44,474 nucleotides of DNA from an uncultured Clostridia bacterium (GTDB taxonomy: Bacteria; Bacillota; Clostridia; Oscillospirales; CAG-272). Below the pieces are notes generated by a model. That model had not been told where the DNA came from, made no database searches, and was given only the letters and a program-made list of their open reading frames with translations. The stretch is from the NCBI GenBank assembly GCA_904501715.1, contig CAJGCD010000003.1, positions 1-44,474 on the forward strand, given 5' to 3'. Made by a program: the position numbers and the translations under genes. This document shows positions 7,879 to 17,245 of this stretch, piece by piece. Positions within the stretch are counted from its first letter, which is position 1; every line of letters begins with the position of its first letter.

Positions 7879-9888
7879 ATGGGCAATATTAACGTGCTTT
7901 CCTTTGCCGTTGCCAATCTTATAGCGGCGGGAGAGGTAGTGGACAGACCCTCGTCTGTCATAAAGGAGCTTATGGAAAACGCTATTGACGCGGGAGCTAC
8001 CGCCATAACCGTGGAGATACAGAACGGCGGAGTTACGTACATGAGAGTTTCGGACAACGGATGCGGTATGGAGCCTGAGGATCTCCCCATAGCTATACGC
8101 AGACACGCTACGAGTAAGATAAAGAACGCCGAGGACCTTGACGGTATAATTACGCTGGGCTTCAGAGGAGAGGCTCTCGCCGCTATCGCGTCGGTATCCG
8201 ATATGCGTATAATATCTAAAACCCGCGACGCGTCAACAGGCTCAATGCTCAGAGCAAGCGGCGGAAATATTCTTGGTGTCAGCGAAAGAGCGGCGGCAGA
8301 CGGAACGACGGTTATAGTTGAAAATCTTTTTTCCAACGTTCCCGCAAGACGTAAATTCCTCAAAAAGGACGCAACCGAAGCTATGGCTGTAAGCGCCGTG
8401 GTGGAAAAAATAGCGCTGTCAAAGCCTGATATATCCTTTAAGCTGATAATTGACGGCAACGTAAAGCTTGAAACCATAGGTGACGGAAGCGTTAAAAATA
8501 CTATCTATTCGGTGTTTGGAAGAGAATTTGCCTCAAAGCTCATACAGACCGAGATAGAGGTGGATGGAATCATAGTAGAGGGCTTTGTAGGACGCTCGGA
8601 TAACGTAAGAGCCAACAGAAATTATCAGAATTTCTTTATTAACGGCAGATATGTAAAGAGTAAGACTGCCTGCGCCGCACTTGAGCAGGCGTACACCTCG
8701 TACATATCCCCCGATAAATTCCCGTGCTGTGTTTTGTTTATGAATATAAACCCCGCTACTGTGGATGTGAACGTACATCCCGCAAAGCTTGAGGTCAAAT
8801 TCTCCAACGAGAAGCCTGTTTTTGAAGCGATATATTACGCGGTAAGAAACGCTCTTGAGCAAAACGCGGCAAGACCCAAGGTAGAGCTTTCCCCTGCGCC
8901 CCAAAGAACCAGAGTGAACGAATGGGCGCCTAAGGGAGTGGGGGCAAATATGCCTATTGACGATGGAAAGCGGGAATCCCTGAAGACACGTCAGATTGAA
9001 GTGCCTCTTTATATCGCGCCCACAAGCGCGCCAAAGGAGACCTCGCCAAAATTTGAATTTGAGAAAACCGTTACTCCACCGCCCCAGCCCGAGGTAAAGC
9101 CACAGGAAAAATATGAGATAACCGCGGAGGATTACGTTCGTGAATATCTCAAGGGAACGTACAATGAGCTTATTAAGGCTGAGGAGGAGCTTGAAAGAGC
9201 CGAATTTGAAGGAGAAGAAAATAATTTTGAAGAGGTGTCTGCCGAGAATGCGGAGAAGGGAGCGCCTGCTGCTTCACTTGAACCTACACGAGAAGCGAAA
9301 GCCCAACCTCTTGAATACCGAATAATCGGCGAAGCCTTCAACGCCTATGTGATTGTTGAGCGTGGAGATGTTATGCTTCTTATAGATAAGCACGCCGCTC
9401 ACGAGCGTATTATATTTGAACAACTTAAAGCGGGTCTTAGGGACACGTCGGTATCCTCGCAGATGCTTATGCTGCCCTTGGAGATAATGATGACCTCTGA
9501 GGAGATACAGACACTGCTTCAATATAAGACCGAGATAGAAGCGGTGGGCTTTGAGTTTACCGCGGGTAAATATACAGCTAACGTCACGGCTATCCCAGAG
9601 GGTATCGGTACTGAGGCTGTTGCCGATATGCTTGTGGTAATGGCTGAGCGTATAAGGAGCGGAACGGGAAGCGCGGGACTCACCAGAGATATTATCTTTG
9701 AGAAAGCTTTGTATCAGGCATCCTGCAAGGCGGCAATAAAGGCTGGGAGAGAGTACTCGTCCGAGCATATAAAATGGATAGTTGGAAAGCTTATGGAGCT
9801 TCCCGATATAACTGTATGCCCCCACGGTAGGCCCGTGGCTATGGAGCTGTCAAAGAAAAATCTTGACAGGCAGTTTGAGCGTACGTAA
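7879..9888 (+). CDS. mutL: DNA mismatch repair endonuclease MutL
   Basis: The 669-residue product has an N-terminal GHKL ATPase (AAGEVVDRPSSVIKELMENA, then DNGCGM and GFRGEAL), a low-complexity acidic linker at about 350-480, and a C-terminal dimerisation and nuclease domain. The endonuclease metal motif is complete in the form DKHAAHERIIFE (family DQHAx2Ex4E). The accessory motifs SCKAA and CPHGRP are also present. This is therefore a nicking MutL, as expected in bacteria without MutH. GAAAGGGGG precedes the ATG. It is placed between mutS and tgt with short gaps of 20 and 14 bases. Confidence 0.97.
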   Translation: MGNINVLSFAVANLIAAGEVVDRPSSVIKELMENAIDAGATAITVEIQNGGVTYMRVSDNGCGMEPEDLPIAIRRHATSKIKNAEDLDGIITLGFRGEALAAIASVSDMRIISKTRDASTGSMLRASGGNILGVSERAAADGTTVIVENLFSNVPARRKFLKKDATEAMAVSAVVEKIALSKPDISFKLIIDGNVKLETIGDGSVKNTIYSVFGREFASKLIQTEIEVDGIIVEGFVGRSDNVRANRNYQNFFINGRYVKSKTACAALEQAYTSYISPDKFPCCVLFMNINPATVDVNVHPAKLEVKFSNEKPVFEAIYYAVRNALEQNAARPKVELSPAPQRTRVNEWAPKGVGANMPIDDGKRESLKTRQIEVPLYIAPTSAPKETSPKFEFEKTVTPPPQPEVKPQEKYEITAEDYVREYLKGTYNELIKAEEELERAEFEGEENNFEEVSAENAEKGAPAASLEPTREAKAQPLEYRIIGEAFNAYVIVERGDVMLLIDKHAAHERIIFEQLKAGLRDTSVSSQMLMLPLEIMMTSEEIQTLLQYKTEIEAVGFEFTAGKYTANVTAIPEGIGTEAVADMLVVMAERIRSGTGSAGLTRDIIFEKALYQASCKAAIKAGREYSSEHIKWIVGKLMELPDITVCPHGRPVAMELSKKNLDRQFERT

Positions 9889-9902
9889 GGAAAGGAAAAT
9901 AA

Positions 9903-11039
9903 ATGTTTAAGATATTAGCAACAGACGGCAGAGCCAGAAGAGGTGTTCTGCATACAGTCCACGGAGATATACAGACCCCCGTATTTATGAACGTAGGCAC
10001 TTGCGCGGCTATTAAGGGCGGAGTGTCCAGCCGAGAGCTTATCGACCTTGACTGTCAGGTAGAGCTTTCAAATACCTATCATCTACACATCAGACCGGGA
10101 GATAAGCTCATATACGAAATGGGCGGACTTCACAAGTTTATGAACTGGGAGCGCCCCATACTTACCGACAGCGGCGGATTTCAGGTATTTTCACTGTCAC
10201 AGCTGCGTAAAATAACCGAGGAGGGAGTTCGCTTTGCCTCCCACGTTGACGGAAAGAGAATATTTATGGGACCTGAGGAGAGTATGCAGATACAGTCAAA
10301 CCTCGCTTCAACGATTGCTATGGCATTTGACGAATGTATCGAAAACCCCGCGCCTTATAAGTACGTAAAGGAGTCCTGCGACCGCACGGTGCGTTGGCTT
10401 GTACGTTGTAAGACCGAGATGGACAGACTGAACTCCTTGCCCGAAACAATAAATAAAAACCAGCTTCTTTTCGGAATAAACCAAGGAGGTACTTACGAGG
10501 ACCTTCGTATAGAGCATATGCACAGCATAGCCGAGCTTGACCTTGCGGGATATGCCATAGGCGGTCTTGCCGTTGGTGAGGAAACCGAGGAGATGTACAG
10601 GATAATCGACGCGGTAGAGCCTTATATGCCAAAGGATAAGCCCAGATATCTTATGGGAGTGGGAACACCCTGTAATATACTGGAGGCAGTCCATATGGGC
10701 GTGGATTTCTTCGATTGCGTAATGCCAAGCAGAAACGCAAGACACGGAAATCTCTTTACCTGGCACGGAAAGATGAATCTGCTTAACGAAAAGTACGCCA
10801 AGGACCCCAGACCCTTTGACGAAAATTGCGGTTGCCCCGCGTGCCGTAATTACAGCCGCTCATACGTAAGACATCTTATCAAGGCGAAGGAATCTCTTGG
10901 TATGCGCCTTGCCGTTGCGCACAATCTGTATTTTTATAATAATCTTACAAGAGAGATACGCAACGCCCTTGATGGAGGCTACTTTGAAAGCTTCTATCAG
11001 AAATACAGAAATATTCTCGGTGAACGCAGTCAGAGCTGA
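9903..11039 (+). CDS. tgt: tRNA-guanine transglycosylase (queuosine pathway)
   Basis: The 378-residue TIM-barrel enzyme exchanges G34 of GUN-anticodon tRNAs for preQ1 in the queuosine pathway. The active-site Asp89 is in DSGGFQVFSL; the nucleophile region FFDCVMPSRNARHGN is also present. The zinc site Cys309, Cys311, Cys314 and His340 has the same spacing as in the well-studied Zymomonas enzyme. No queA or preQ1 synthesis genes are in the window, so whether this cell makes or salvages the base is unknown. It starts 14 bases after mutL with AAGGAAA as ribosome site. Confidence 0.97.
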   Translation: MFKILATDGRARRGVLHTVHGDIQTPVFMNVGTCAAIKGGVSSRELIDLDCQVELSNTYHLHIRPGDKLIYEMGGLHKFMNWERPILTDSGGFQVFSLSQLRKITEEGVRFASHVDGKRIFMGPEESMQIQSNLASTIAMAFDECIENPAPYKYVKESCDRTVRWLVRCKTEMDRLNSLPETINKNQLLFGINQGGTYEDLRIEHMHSIAELDLAGYAIGGLAVGEETEEMYRIIDAVEPYMPKDKPRYLMGVGTPCNILEAVHMGVDFFDCVMPSRNARHGNLFTWHGKMNLLNEKYAKDPRPFDENCGCPACRNYSRSYVRHLIKAKESLGMRLAVAHNLYFYNNLTREIRNALDGGYFESFYQKYRNILGERSQS

Positions 11040-11059
11040 CGTCCCGAGAGGAGGTCACT

Positions 11060-12439
11060 ATGTTAAATAAGGAATTGCTTTGCGAGGTGCTTGGTGTAGC
11101 CATGTCAAGCGGCGGAGATTTCGCAGAAGTGTATGGAGAGCATACCCGCTCTAACTCCATCGCTTTTGTTGACGGAAAAATAGACGAGATAAGCGACAAC
11201 GTTATATCGGGTGTGGGAGTGAGAGTTTTCCTTGGAGAGAGAACTGTTTACGCCTCTACCTCGGATATAAGCAGAGAGGGGCTTCTCGCCTGCGCGCGCT
11301 CGGCTGCCGACGCGTTGGGCGAGGGAAGCGCGCCTATATCAATCTGCCTTAACAGACGGGAGGTTATAGATATACATCCCGTACGTATAAATCCCATAAC
11401 CACTCAGCTTCCCACGAGAATAGATATACTGAAATCCGCATGCTTTGCCGCAAGGGAGCGAAGCGACCTTATATCTCAGGTGTCGGGCAGACTTATGTCG
11501 GTAGAGCACGAGATATTGGTAGCCAATACGGAGGGGCTTCTTGTGGGAGATACCCATACGAGGACCCGTATCGCCGTAAGCGCGGTAGCGTCGGAAAATG
11601 GTGAAAACCAGTCGGGAAGCGCGTCGCCGGGACGTGGAATGGGACTTGAGATGTTTGAGTTTATTTCTCCCGAGGAAACGGGTAAAAAGGCGGCAGAACA
11701 AGCGATTGTTAATCTCAGAGCCGACTACTGCAAGGCAGGGCAAATGACGGTAGCCATTGAAAACGGCTTTGGCGGAGTTATATTCCACGAGGCGTGCGGT
11801 CACTCGCTTGAAGCAACGCAGGTTGGCGTGGGAATGTCCGAAATGTGCGGTAAGCTTGGGCAAAAAATTGCCAATGAAAAGGTCACCGCAATAGACGACG
11901 GCACCATAGCGGGAGCATGGGGCTCTGTAAATATCGACGACGAGGGTAATCCAACACAGCGCAACGTGCTTATAGAAAACGGTGTGCTCAAGGGATATAT
12001 GATAGACCGCTTAGGCTCACGCCGAATGGGTATGCCTATGACGGGTAACAGCCGCAGACAGAATTATGCCTTTGAGCCCACCTCGCGAATGACAAATACC
12101 TTTATTGATAACGGACCCGATAAAAACGAGGATATAATCGCGTCCATTGAGTACGGACTTTACGCGAAGCAAATGGGTGGCGGCTCGGTCAATCCCCTTA
12201 CGGGAGCATTTAATTTTGCCGTTACCGAGGGATATATGGTTCGTAACGGAAAGATATGCGAGCCTGTCAGAGGAGCGTCGCTTATCGGTACGGGCTCCAA
12301 GATACTTCAGGATATCGATATGGTAGGACAAAATCTCGCAACGGGTCAGGGAATGTGCGGCTCAAGCAGCGGAAGCATCCCTACCGACGTGGGACAGCCG
12401 CTTATCCGTGTCAAGAAGATAACCGTAGGCGGAAGATAA
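11060..12439 (+). CDS. tldD: Metalloprotease TldD
   Basis: The 459-residue product belongs to the TldD/PmbA (modulator of DNA gyrase) family. TldD and TldE form a heterodimeric zinc peptidase that cleaves small unfolded or modified peptides, for example in microcin B17 maturation and CcdA degradation. The metal motif HExxxH is intact (His243, Glu244, His248 in HEACGHSLEA), which marks this as the catalytic subunit. GAGAGGAGG precedes the ATG. It lies 20 bases after tgt and is followed 13 bases later by tldE, so the two subunits are co-translated. The physiological peptide substrate is not evident. Confidence 0.95.
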   Translation: MLNKELLCEVLGVAMSSGGDFAEVYGEHTRSNSIAFVDGKIDEISDNVISGVGVRVFLGERTVYASTSDISREGLLACARSAADALGEGSAPISICLNRREVIDIHPVRINPITTQLPTRIDILKSACFAARERSDLISQVSGRLMSVEHEILVANTEGLLVGDTHTRTRIAVSAVASENGENQSGSASPGRGMGLEMFEFISPEETGKKAAEQAIVNLRADYCKAGQMTVAIENGFGGVIFHEACGHSLEATQVGVGMSEMCGKLGQKIANEKVTAIDDGTIAGAWGSVNIDDEGNPTQRNVLIENGVLKGYMIDRLGSRRMGMPMTGNSRRQNYAFEPTSRMTNTFIDNGPDKNEDIIASIEYGLYAKQMGGGSVNPLTGAFNFAVTEGYMVRNGKICEPVRGASLIGTGSKILQDIDMVGQNLATGQGMCGSSSGSIPTDVGQPLIRVKKITVGGR

Positions 12440-12452
12440 GGAGGTTTTTTAT

Positions 12453-13796
12453 ATGAATTTTGACGCAGTAAAAAACACTCTTATTGAAGAGGCGAAAAAA
12501 GCGGGACTTAAGGAATACGAGGTCTATTTTATGGAGAGCGAAGGCATATCCACCGAAACGCTTAAGGGAGAGATATCCTCGTTTTCATCAGAGGTCAGCG
12601 GAGGCGTGTGCTTCCGTTGCATAGTTGACGAAAAAATGGGACGCGCCGCTACCGAATTGTTCACCGAGGAAGAAATGAAGGCACTCGTTGCCAGAGCCAT
12701 AAATAACGCGAAATTTATCGAAAAGGACGATAAAGCGGTCATATATGCGGGTGCCGAGCATTACGAAACGCCCAAGCTTCCTCCCATTCCCGAGGATAGC
12801 GCGGCAACGCTTAAGACGCGTTCGCTTGAGCTGTTGGATGATACTATTAAGCAGAGCGAATATATAGCCGAAAGCTCGCAGACGGGCGCGACACGCGCAA
12901 GAGTGCGTATGGAGCTCATGAACTCTCACGGTCTGCATTTGTCAAACGAGGTTGGCGCTTCGCTTTCCTTCGTTCAGGCTGTTGTGGAAAAGGACGGGGA
13001 ATCTCAGTACGGAATAGCAATGGCAAAGGGACTTGATGGCACGGAAGTTGCTGATATGCCCCGCAAGGCTACTGAAGAGGCTCTTTCAAAAATAGGAGCA
13101 GAGGAGATACCCAGCGGAAAATACGACGTTATAATCGACGGAGAGCGTATGAGAAGTCTGCTTTCTGCTTTTTGCTCGGTTTTCTCGGGCAGACAGGCAA
13201 ATCTCGGACTTTCCTTGCTTCGAGGAAAGGAAGGTGAGCAGATAGCCGCTCCTTGTGTAACACTTGTTGATGATCCGCTCTACGAGGGCAGTCCTATGCA
13301 GACGGGCTTTGACGGAGAGGGCGTGGCGACCTATACCAAGAAGGTTATAGAGAACGGAGTTCTCAACACGCTGCTTTACGATATAGCCAGTGCCCACAAG
13401 GTAGACAGAGAAAGCACGGGTAACGGACAAAGAGGAGGATATACCTCTGACGTAGGCATCGCTCCTTACCATTTCTATATAAAAGGCGGAGAGCTTTCCG
13501 AGGATGAGCTGCTGAGCCGAATGGGTGACGGACTTTATATTACCGAGCTTAAAGGGCTTCACGCAGGAGCTAACGCGGTTACGGGAGATTTTTCCATAGA
13601 GAGCTTCGGATTTAGAGTCAGAGATGGCAAAAAGTGCGAGGCGGTTCGCTCCTTTACCATAGCGGGCAATTTCTTTGAGCTGTTAAAAAATATAGAGGCA
13701 CTGTCAGACGAGGTCAAGTTCTCAATAGCTACAAGCTTTACAGTGTTTGGCTCGCCAGATGTTCTTGTGCGTGGAATGAGCGTTGCGGGAACTTAA
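12453..13796 (+). CDS. tldE: TldE/PmbA, partner subunit of the TldD protease
   Basis: The 447-residue product is the PmbA-type paralogue of TldD and lacks the HExxxH metal motif, as expected for the partner subunit that completes the chamber. Family segments visible are the N-terminal YEVYFMESEGISTETLKGEI, the central VTLVDDPLYEGSPMQTGFDGEGV (quoted in part: DDPLYEGSP) and STGNGQRGGYTSDVG later on. AAGGAGG is placed 9 bases before the ATG. It ends the long miaB operon; no terminator is seen after it, so some read-through into glyQS is likely. Confidence 0.93.
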   Translation: MNFDAVKNTLIEEAKKAGLKEYEVYFMESEGISTETLKGEISSFSSEVSGGVCFRCIVDEKMGRAATELFTEEEMKALVARAINNAKFIEKDDKAVIYAGAEHYETPKLPPIPEDSAATLKTRSLELLDDTIKQSEYIAESSQTGATRARVRMELMNSHGLHLSNEVGASLSFVQAVVEKDGESQYGIAMAKGLDGTEVADMPRKATEEALSKIGAEEIPSGKYDVIIDGERMRSLLSAFCSVFSGRQANLGLSLLRGKEGEQIAAPCVTLVDDPLYEGSPMQTGFDGEGVATYTKKVIENGVLNTLLYDIASAHKVDRESTGNGQRGGYTSDVGIAPYHFYIKGGELSEDELLSRMGDGLYITELKGLHAGANAVTGDFSIESFGFRVRDGKKCEAVRSFTIAGNFFELLKNIEALSDEVKFSIATSFTVFGSPDVLVRGMSVAGT

Positions 13797-13805
13797 TAAA
13801 TTCAG

Positions 13806-13834
13806 TTGACAAGCGGCGAAAGCTGTGATAAAAT
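13806..13834 (+). promoter_or_regulatory. Promoter for glyQS
   Basis: TTGACA (13806-13811), 17 bp, TAAAAT (13829-13834). It begins 10 bases after the tldE stop and 72 before the glyQS ATG. The short leader has no room for a T-box. Confidence 0.7.
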
Positions 13835-13877
13835 AATACTGTTTAATTATTGCATAAAGCATAGGAAGGACAAAACA

Positions 13878-15281
13878 ATGAAGAACACAGAAAAGACAAT
13901 GGATAAAATAGTCGCTCTTTGTAAGACGAGAGGCTTTATTTTCCCCGGCTCCGAGATATACGGAGGACTGGCAAACACTTGGGATTACGGTCCACTTGGC
14001 GTAGAGCTTAAGAACAACGTAAAGAAGGCTTGGTGGAAGAAGTTCGTTCAGGAGAACAGATATAACGTAGGACTTGATGCGGCTATCCTTATGAATCCCC
14101 AGACTTGGGTAGCGTCGGGACACCTTGCGGGATTTTCCGATCCTCTTATGGACTGCCGCGAGTGCTACGAGAGATTCAGAGCTGATAAGCTCATTGAGGA
14201 CTGGTGCGCTGAGAACTCCTTTGAGCTTCCTAAGCCCATAGATGCTTTTTCTCAGGCAGAGATGAAGGATTTTGTCGAGGAGCACAACATTCCTTGCCCC
14301 ACCTGCGGAAAGCACAACTTTACCGATATCCGTCAGTTTAACCTTATGTTCAAGACCTTCCAGGGCGTAACCGAGGACGCAAAGAATACCGTTTATCTCC
14401 GTCCCGAAACCGCTCAGGGAATATTCACAAACTTTGTAAGCGTACAGAGAACCACCAGAAAGAAGCTGCCCTTCGGTATCGCTCAGATAGGTAAATCCTT
14501 CCGTAACGAGATAACCCCCGGTAACTTTATCTTCCGTGTACGTGAGTTTGAGCAAATGGAGCTTGAGTTCTTCTGCAAGCCCGGAACAGACCTTGAGTGG
14601 TTCAATTACTGGAGAAGCTTCTGCCGCGAGTGGCTGCTCGCCATCGGTCTTAAGGAGGAGAACATCAGACTTCGTGACCACGACCCCGAGGAGCTTTGCT
14701 TCTACTCTAAGGCTACAACCGACTTTGAGTTCCTGTTCCCATTCGGATGGGGCGAGCTCTGGGGCGTTGCTGACCGTACCGATTACGACCTTACTCAGCA
14801 TCAGAACACCTCGGGTAAGGACCTTACCTACTTTGACCAGGAAACAAACGAGCACTATATTCCTTACGTCGTTGAGCCCAGCCTTGGTGTTGAAAGAACG
14901 GTTCTTTCCGTGCTTTGTGATGCTTACGACGAGGAGGTTATTGACGCTGAGAAGAACGACGTAAGAGTTGTAATGCACCTGCATCCCGCTCTCGCGCCCT
15001 TTAAGGCAGCTGTTCTTCCTTTGTCTAAGAAGCTTTCTGAGGGAGCAGACAAGATATACTCCGAGCTTACTAAGTATTTCTCTGTTGATTACGACGAGGC
15101 AGGCTCTATTGGTAAGAGATACCGCCGTCAGGACGAGGTAGGTACTCCCTTGTGCATAACCTACGACTTTGATTCCGAGGTAGATAACTGTGTAACTGTT
15201 CGTGACAGAGATACCATGGAGCAGGTAAGAATTCCCATAAGTGAGCTCAAATCCTACATCGAGAAGAAGATAGAATTCTAA
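13878..15281 (+). CDS. glyQS: Glycyl-tRNA synthetase, single-chain (alpha2) type
   Basis: The 467-residue class II synthetase charges tRNA-Gly. It is the homodimeric type shared with archaea, eukaryotes and several Firmicutes, not the separate GlyQ/GlyS type. Visible marks are RGFIFPGSEIYGGLANTWDY at the N-terminus, motif 2 around GKSFRNEITP, and the anticodon-binding domain in the last 100 residues (LHPALAPFKAAVLPL). A zinc-like pair CPTCGKHN occurs in the insertion. I chose the ATG at 13878 because AGGAAGGA lies 7 bases upstream. An earlier in-frame start lies inside the promoter region and would add 24 unrelated residues. Confidence 0.96.
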   Translation: MKNTEKTMDKIVALCKTRGFIFPGSEIYGGLANTWDYGPLGVELKNNVKKAWWKKFVQENRYNVGLDAAILMNPQTWVASGHLAGFSDPLMDCRECYERFRADKLIEDWCAENSFELPKPIDAFSQAEMKDFVEEHNIPCPTCGKHNFTDIRQFNLMFKTFQGVTEDAKNTVYLRPETAQGIFTNFVSVQRTTRKKLPFGIAQIGKSFRNEITPGNFIFRVREFEQMELEFFCKPGTDLEWFNYWRSFCREWLLAIGLKEENIRLRDHDPEELCFYSKATTDFEFLFPFGWGELWGVADRTDYDLTQHQNTSGKDLTYFDQETNEHYIPYVVEPSLGVERTVLSVLCDAYDEEVIDAEKNDVRVVMHLHPALAPFKAAVLPLSKKLSEGADKIYSELTKYFSVDYDEAGSIGKRYRRQDEVGTPLCITYDFDSEVDNCVTVRDRDTMEQVRIPISELKSYIEKKIEF

Positions 15282-15291
15282 GAGGTGCAGT

Positions 15292-15636
15292 ATGGCAAAA
15301 AAGGGAAGTCTTACCAAGGTACTCATAAGCATAATCTTTATGGCTATTGGTCTGGGCTTTGTGCTTGACGCCATATTGAAGATAGCCGAGCTGAACTTTG
15401 AGGCGCTGTTCGCTCTTGATTGCGTTCTCGGTGTGTTGATGTTTGTGCTTGGAATAATGGGTATATCAAAGGCATCTATGAAGGCTTGCAGAACAGTGGC
15501 TGTCATCGTGTGCGTTCTTGCTATTGCAAGCTTCGTTATGACTGTGTTTAGCTTTAATCTTGCCGCCATAGTAGGGGCTATCACGACTACGTTTGTGTGG
15601 GCGCTGTTGGCATGGATATACTTTGACCTTACTTAA
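15292..15636 (+). CDS. Small four-helix membrane protein, unknown function
   Basis: I do not recognise this 114-residue protein. It is strongly hydrophobic with about four predicted membrane segments (roughly residues 8-29, 36-58, 65-88 and 90-111), a positively charged N-terminus (MAKKGSLTK) and no extracellular domain. GAGGT lies 7 bases before the ATG and the gene begins 10 bases after glyQS, so the two are co-transcribed. A bidirectional terminator closes the unit at 15641-15669. Confidence 0.7.
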   Translation: MAKKGSLTKVLISIIFMAIGLGFVLDAILKIAELNFEALFALDCVLGVLMFVLGIMGISKASMKACRTVAVIVCVLAIASFVMTVFSFNLAAIVGAITTTFVWALLAWIYFDLT

Positions 15637-15640
15637 AAAC

Positions 15641-15669
15641 AAAAAGGCGAATTTAAAATTCGCCTTTTT
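15641..15669. terminator. Bidirectional intrinsic terminator between convergent genes
   Basis: AAAAAGGCGAATT (15641-15653) pairs with its complement at 15657-15669 around a 3-nt loop. It has a T run on both strands. The radA stop codon lies inside this hairpin, so one element ends both the glyQS unit and radA. Confidence 0.85.
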
Positions 15670-17047
15670 TTGTATCATTTTTTAGGTATTTTAATATATC
15701 ATATATGTTTTTTACGGGATAAATCTTTATTCCCCTTACATCGGGACAGCTTTGGGCATTATGAAGGGGAAGCAGGGCTTCCTTGAAGCCGAGTCTTGCC
15801 GCCTCACGGACTCTTTGCTCAATATTTGATACTCCTCGGCATTCACCCGCAAGTCCTATTTCACCGATAGCAATGAGCGTGTCTGGGATTTTCTTATCAG
15901 TCAGTGACGATATGAGAGCCATAGCTATTCCAAGGTCGGAGGCTGGCTCGTCTATCTGCAATCCGCCAATTACGTTGAGATATACGTCACTGCTTGAAAA
16001 TTTAAGACCAAGCCTTTTTTCAAGCACGGCAAGAATAAGACAGGTGCGGTTGTAGTCTATGCCGTTTGACGTGCGTCTTGGAGCGGGAAAAGCGGTTGGT
16101 GTGACCAAAGCCTGAATTTCGGCTACGATAGGACGCGTGCCCTCCATAGTACATACGGCGCAGTTGCCCGATACGTCGGTGGGGCGGTCGGCAAGGAGCA
16201 TTTCCGAAGGATTTTCAACCTGTCTCAGTCCAATATCTGTCATTTCAAACACGCCTATCTCATTGGTAGAGCCGAAGCGGTTTTTATTGGCTCTGATTAT
16301 CCGATAGCTTTGACGCTTGTCACCCTCAAAGCTGAGGACAGCATCTACCATATGCTCCAGCACCTTAGGACCCGCTATTCCGCCCTCCTTGTTTACGTGA
16401 CCGACAAGTATGACCGAAATGCCCTCGGTCTTAGCCTTGCCGATAAAAGCCATGGCAACCTCTTTTACGTTTGATATGCTGCCGGGGGAAGAGGATATGG
16501 CGTCGGAATACATAGTCTGCACCGAGTCTGCTATAATGACGTCGGGCTTTATTTTCTTGGCTTCCGAAAGGATATTCTCTATATTGGTTTCTGTGAGTAT
16601 ATACAGATTTTCACCCGAAACTCGCAGACGCTCTGCGCGGAGCTTAAGCTGACCGCTTGACTCCTCGCCCGATACGTAGAGTACCTTGTAGGAAGCGCCG
16701 AGTGTGTCACATATCTGTAAAAGCAGAGTAGATTTTCCAATTCCGGGCTCACCCGATATGAGCACGGCGGAGCCCGATACAAGCCCACCGCCAAGCACTC
16801 TGTCAAGCTCCGAGAGCCCCGTAGCGCTTCTTATATATTGGGGCGACTCAAGCCTTGAAAATTCCTGCGCGCGGCTGTCTCCCGAATGTATTACGGACGT
16901 ACGCTTGGGTGCGGAAGAGGAGGCAGAGGTTTCCTGCACGTCCTCAACAAAAGTATTCCACGAACCGCACTTCGGACATTTTCCCATCCACTTCGGACTC
17001 GTGTATTCGCAGCTTGAGCATATATATACAGTCTTAAATCCCGCCAT
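15653..17047 (-). CDS. radA: DNA repair protein RadA (Sms)
   Basis: The 464-residue product is a RecA-like helicase that extends recombination intermediates by branch migration. The N-terminal zinc finger uses Cys10, Cys13, Cys24 and Cys27. Walker A is GEPGIGKST (residues 99-107), the RadA-specific KNRFG motif is present, and a Lon-protease-like domain forms the C-terminus. I chose the ATG at 17047, with GAGGTG a few bases upstream. A GTG at 17059 is in frame but falls in the ribosome site. A promoter lies at 17084-17112. The gene converges on the glyQS unit with a shared terminator. Confidence 0.96.
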   Translation of the reverse strand: MAGFKTVYICSSCEYTSPKWMGKCPKCGSWNTFVEDVQETSASSSAPKRTSVIHSGDSRAQEFSRLESPQYIRSATGLSELDRVLGGGLVSGSAVLISGEPGIGKSTLLLQICDTLGASYKVLYVSGEESSGQLKLRAERLRVSGENLYILTETNIENILSEAKKIKPDVIIADSVQTMYSDAISSSPGSISNVKEVAMAFIGKAKTEGISVILVGHVNKEGGIAGPKVLEHMVDAVLSFEGDKRQSYRIIRANKNRFGSTNEIGVFEMTDIGLRQVENPSEMLLADRPTDVSGNCAVCTMEGTRPIVAEIQALVTPTAFPAPRRTSNGIDYNRTCLILAVLEKRLGLKFSSSDVYLNVIGGLQIDEPASDLGIAMALISSLTDKKIPDTLIAIGEIGLAGECRGVSNIEQRVREAARLGFKEALLPLHNAQSCPDVRGIKIYPVKNIYDILKYLKNDTKKGEF

Positions 17048-17083
17048 AGAGCACCTCACATAAGTTTTTTAATAATCAAAACA

Positions 17084-17112
17084 ATTATACATCAAAAAGC
17101 TTTAAAATGCAA
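17084..17112 (-). promoter_or_regulatory. Promoter of radA
   Basis: On the minus strand TTGCAT (complement of 17107-17112), 17 bp, TATAAT (complement of 17084-17089), 36 bases before the chosen start. Confidence 0.65.
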
Positions 17113-17160
17113 GAGGGAGCAGGGATGATAATTTAATATTATAAAATTTCTTTAAATTTC

Positions 17161-17189
17161 TTTACAAAAGATGCAAAATATGTTATAAT
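17161..17189 (+). promoter_or_regulatory. Promoter of the LRR lipoprotein gene
   Basis: TTTACA (17161-17166), 17 bp, TATAAT (17184-17189), 56 bases before the ATG. The leader holds a short GTAC-GCAAA-GTAC hairpin of unknown meaning. Confidence 0.7.
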
Positions 17190-17245
17190 GTAGCCGATAG
17201 TACGCAAAGTACCGTTTAGCACAAAGTTACTTAAGGAGATTAGTT

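Noticed and set aside
13797..13877. T-box leader before glyQS
   Set aside because: Only about 40 bases lie between the predicted -10 box and the start codon, with no T-box sequence or specifier stem.
13722..15584. Long minus-strand open frame (620 codons) opposite glyQS
   Set aside because: It is a mirror of the glyQS and small membrane gene reading frames. It has no ribosome site, promoter or recognisable domain, and its composition is what antisense frames of Glu/Lys-rich genes give.
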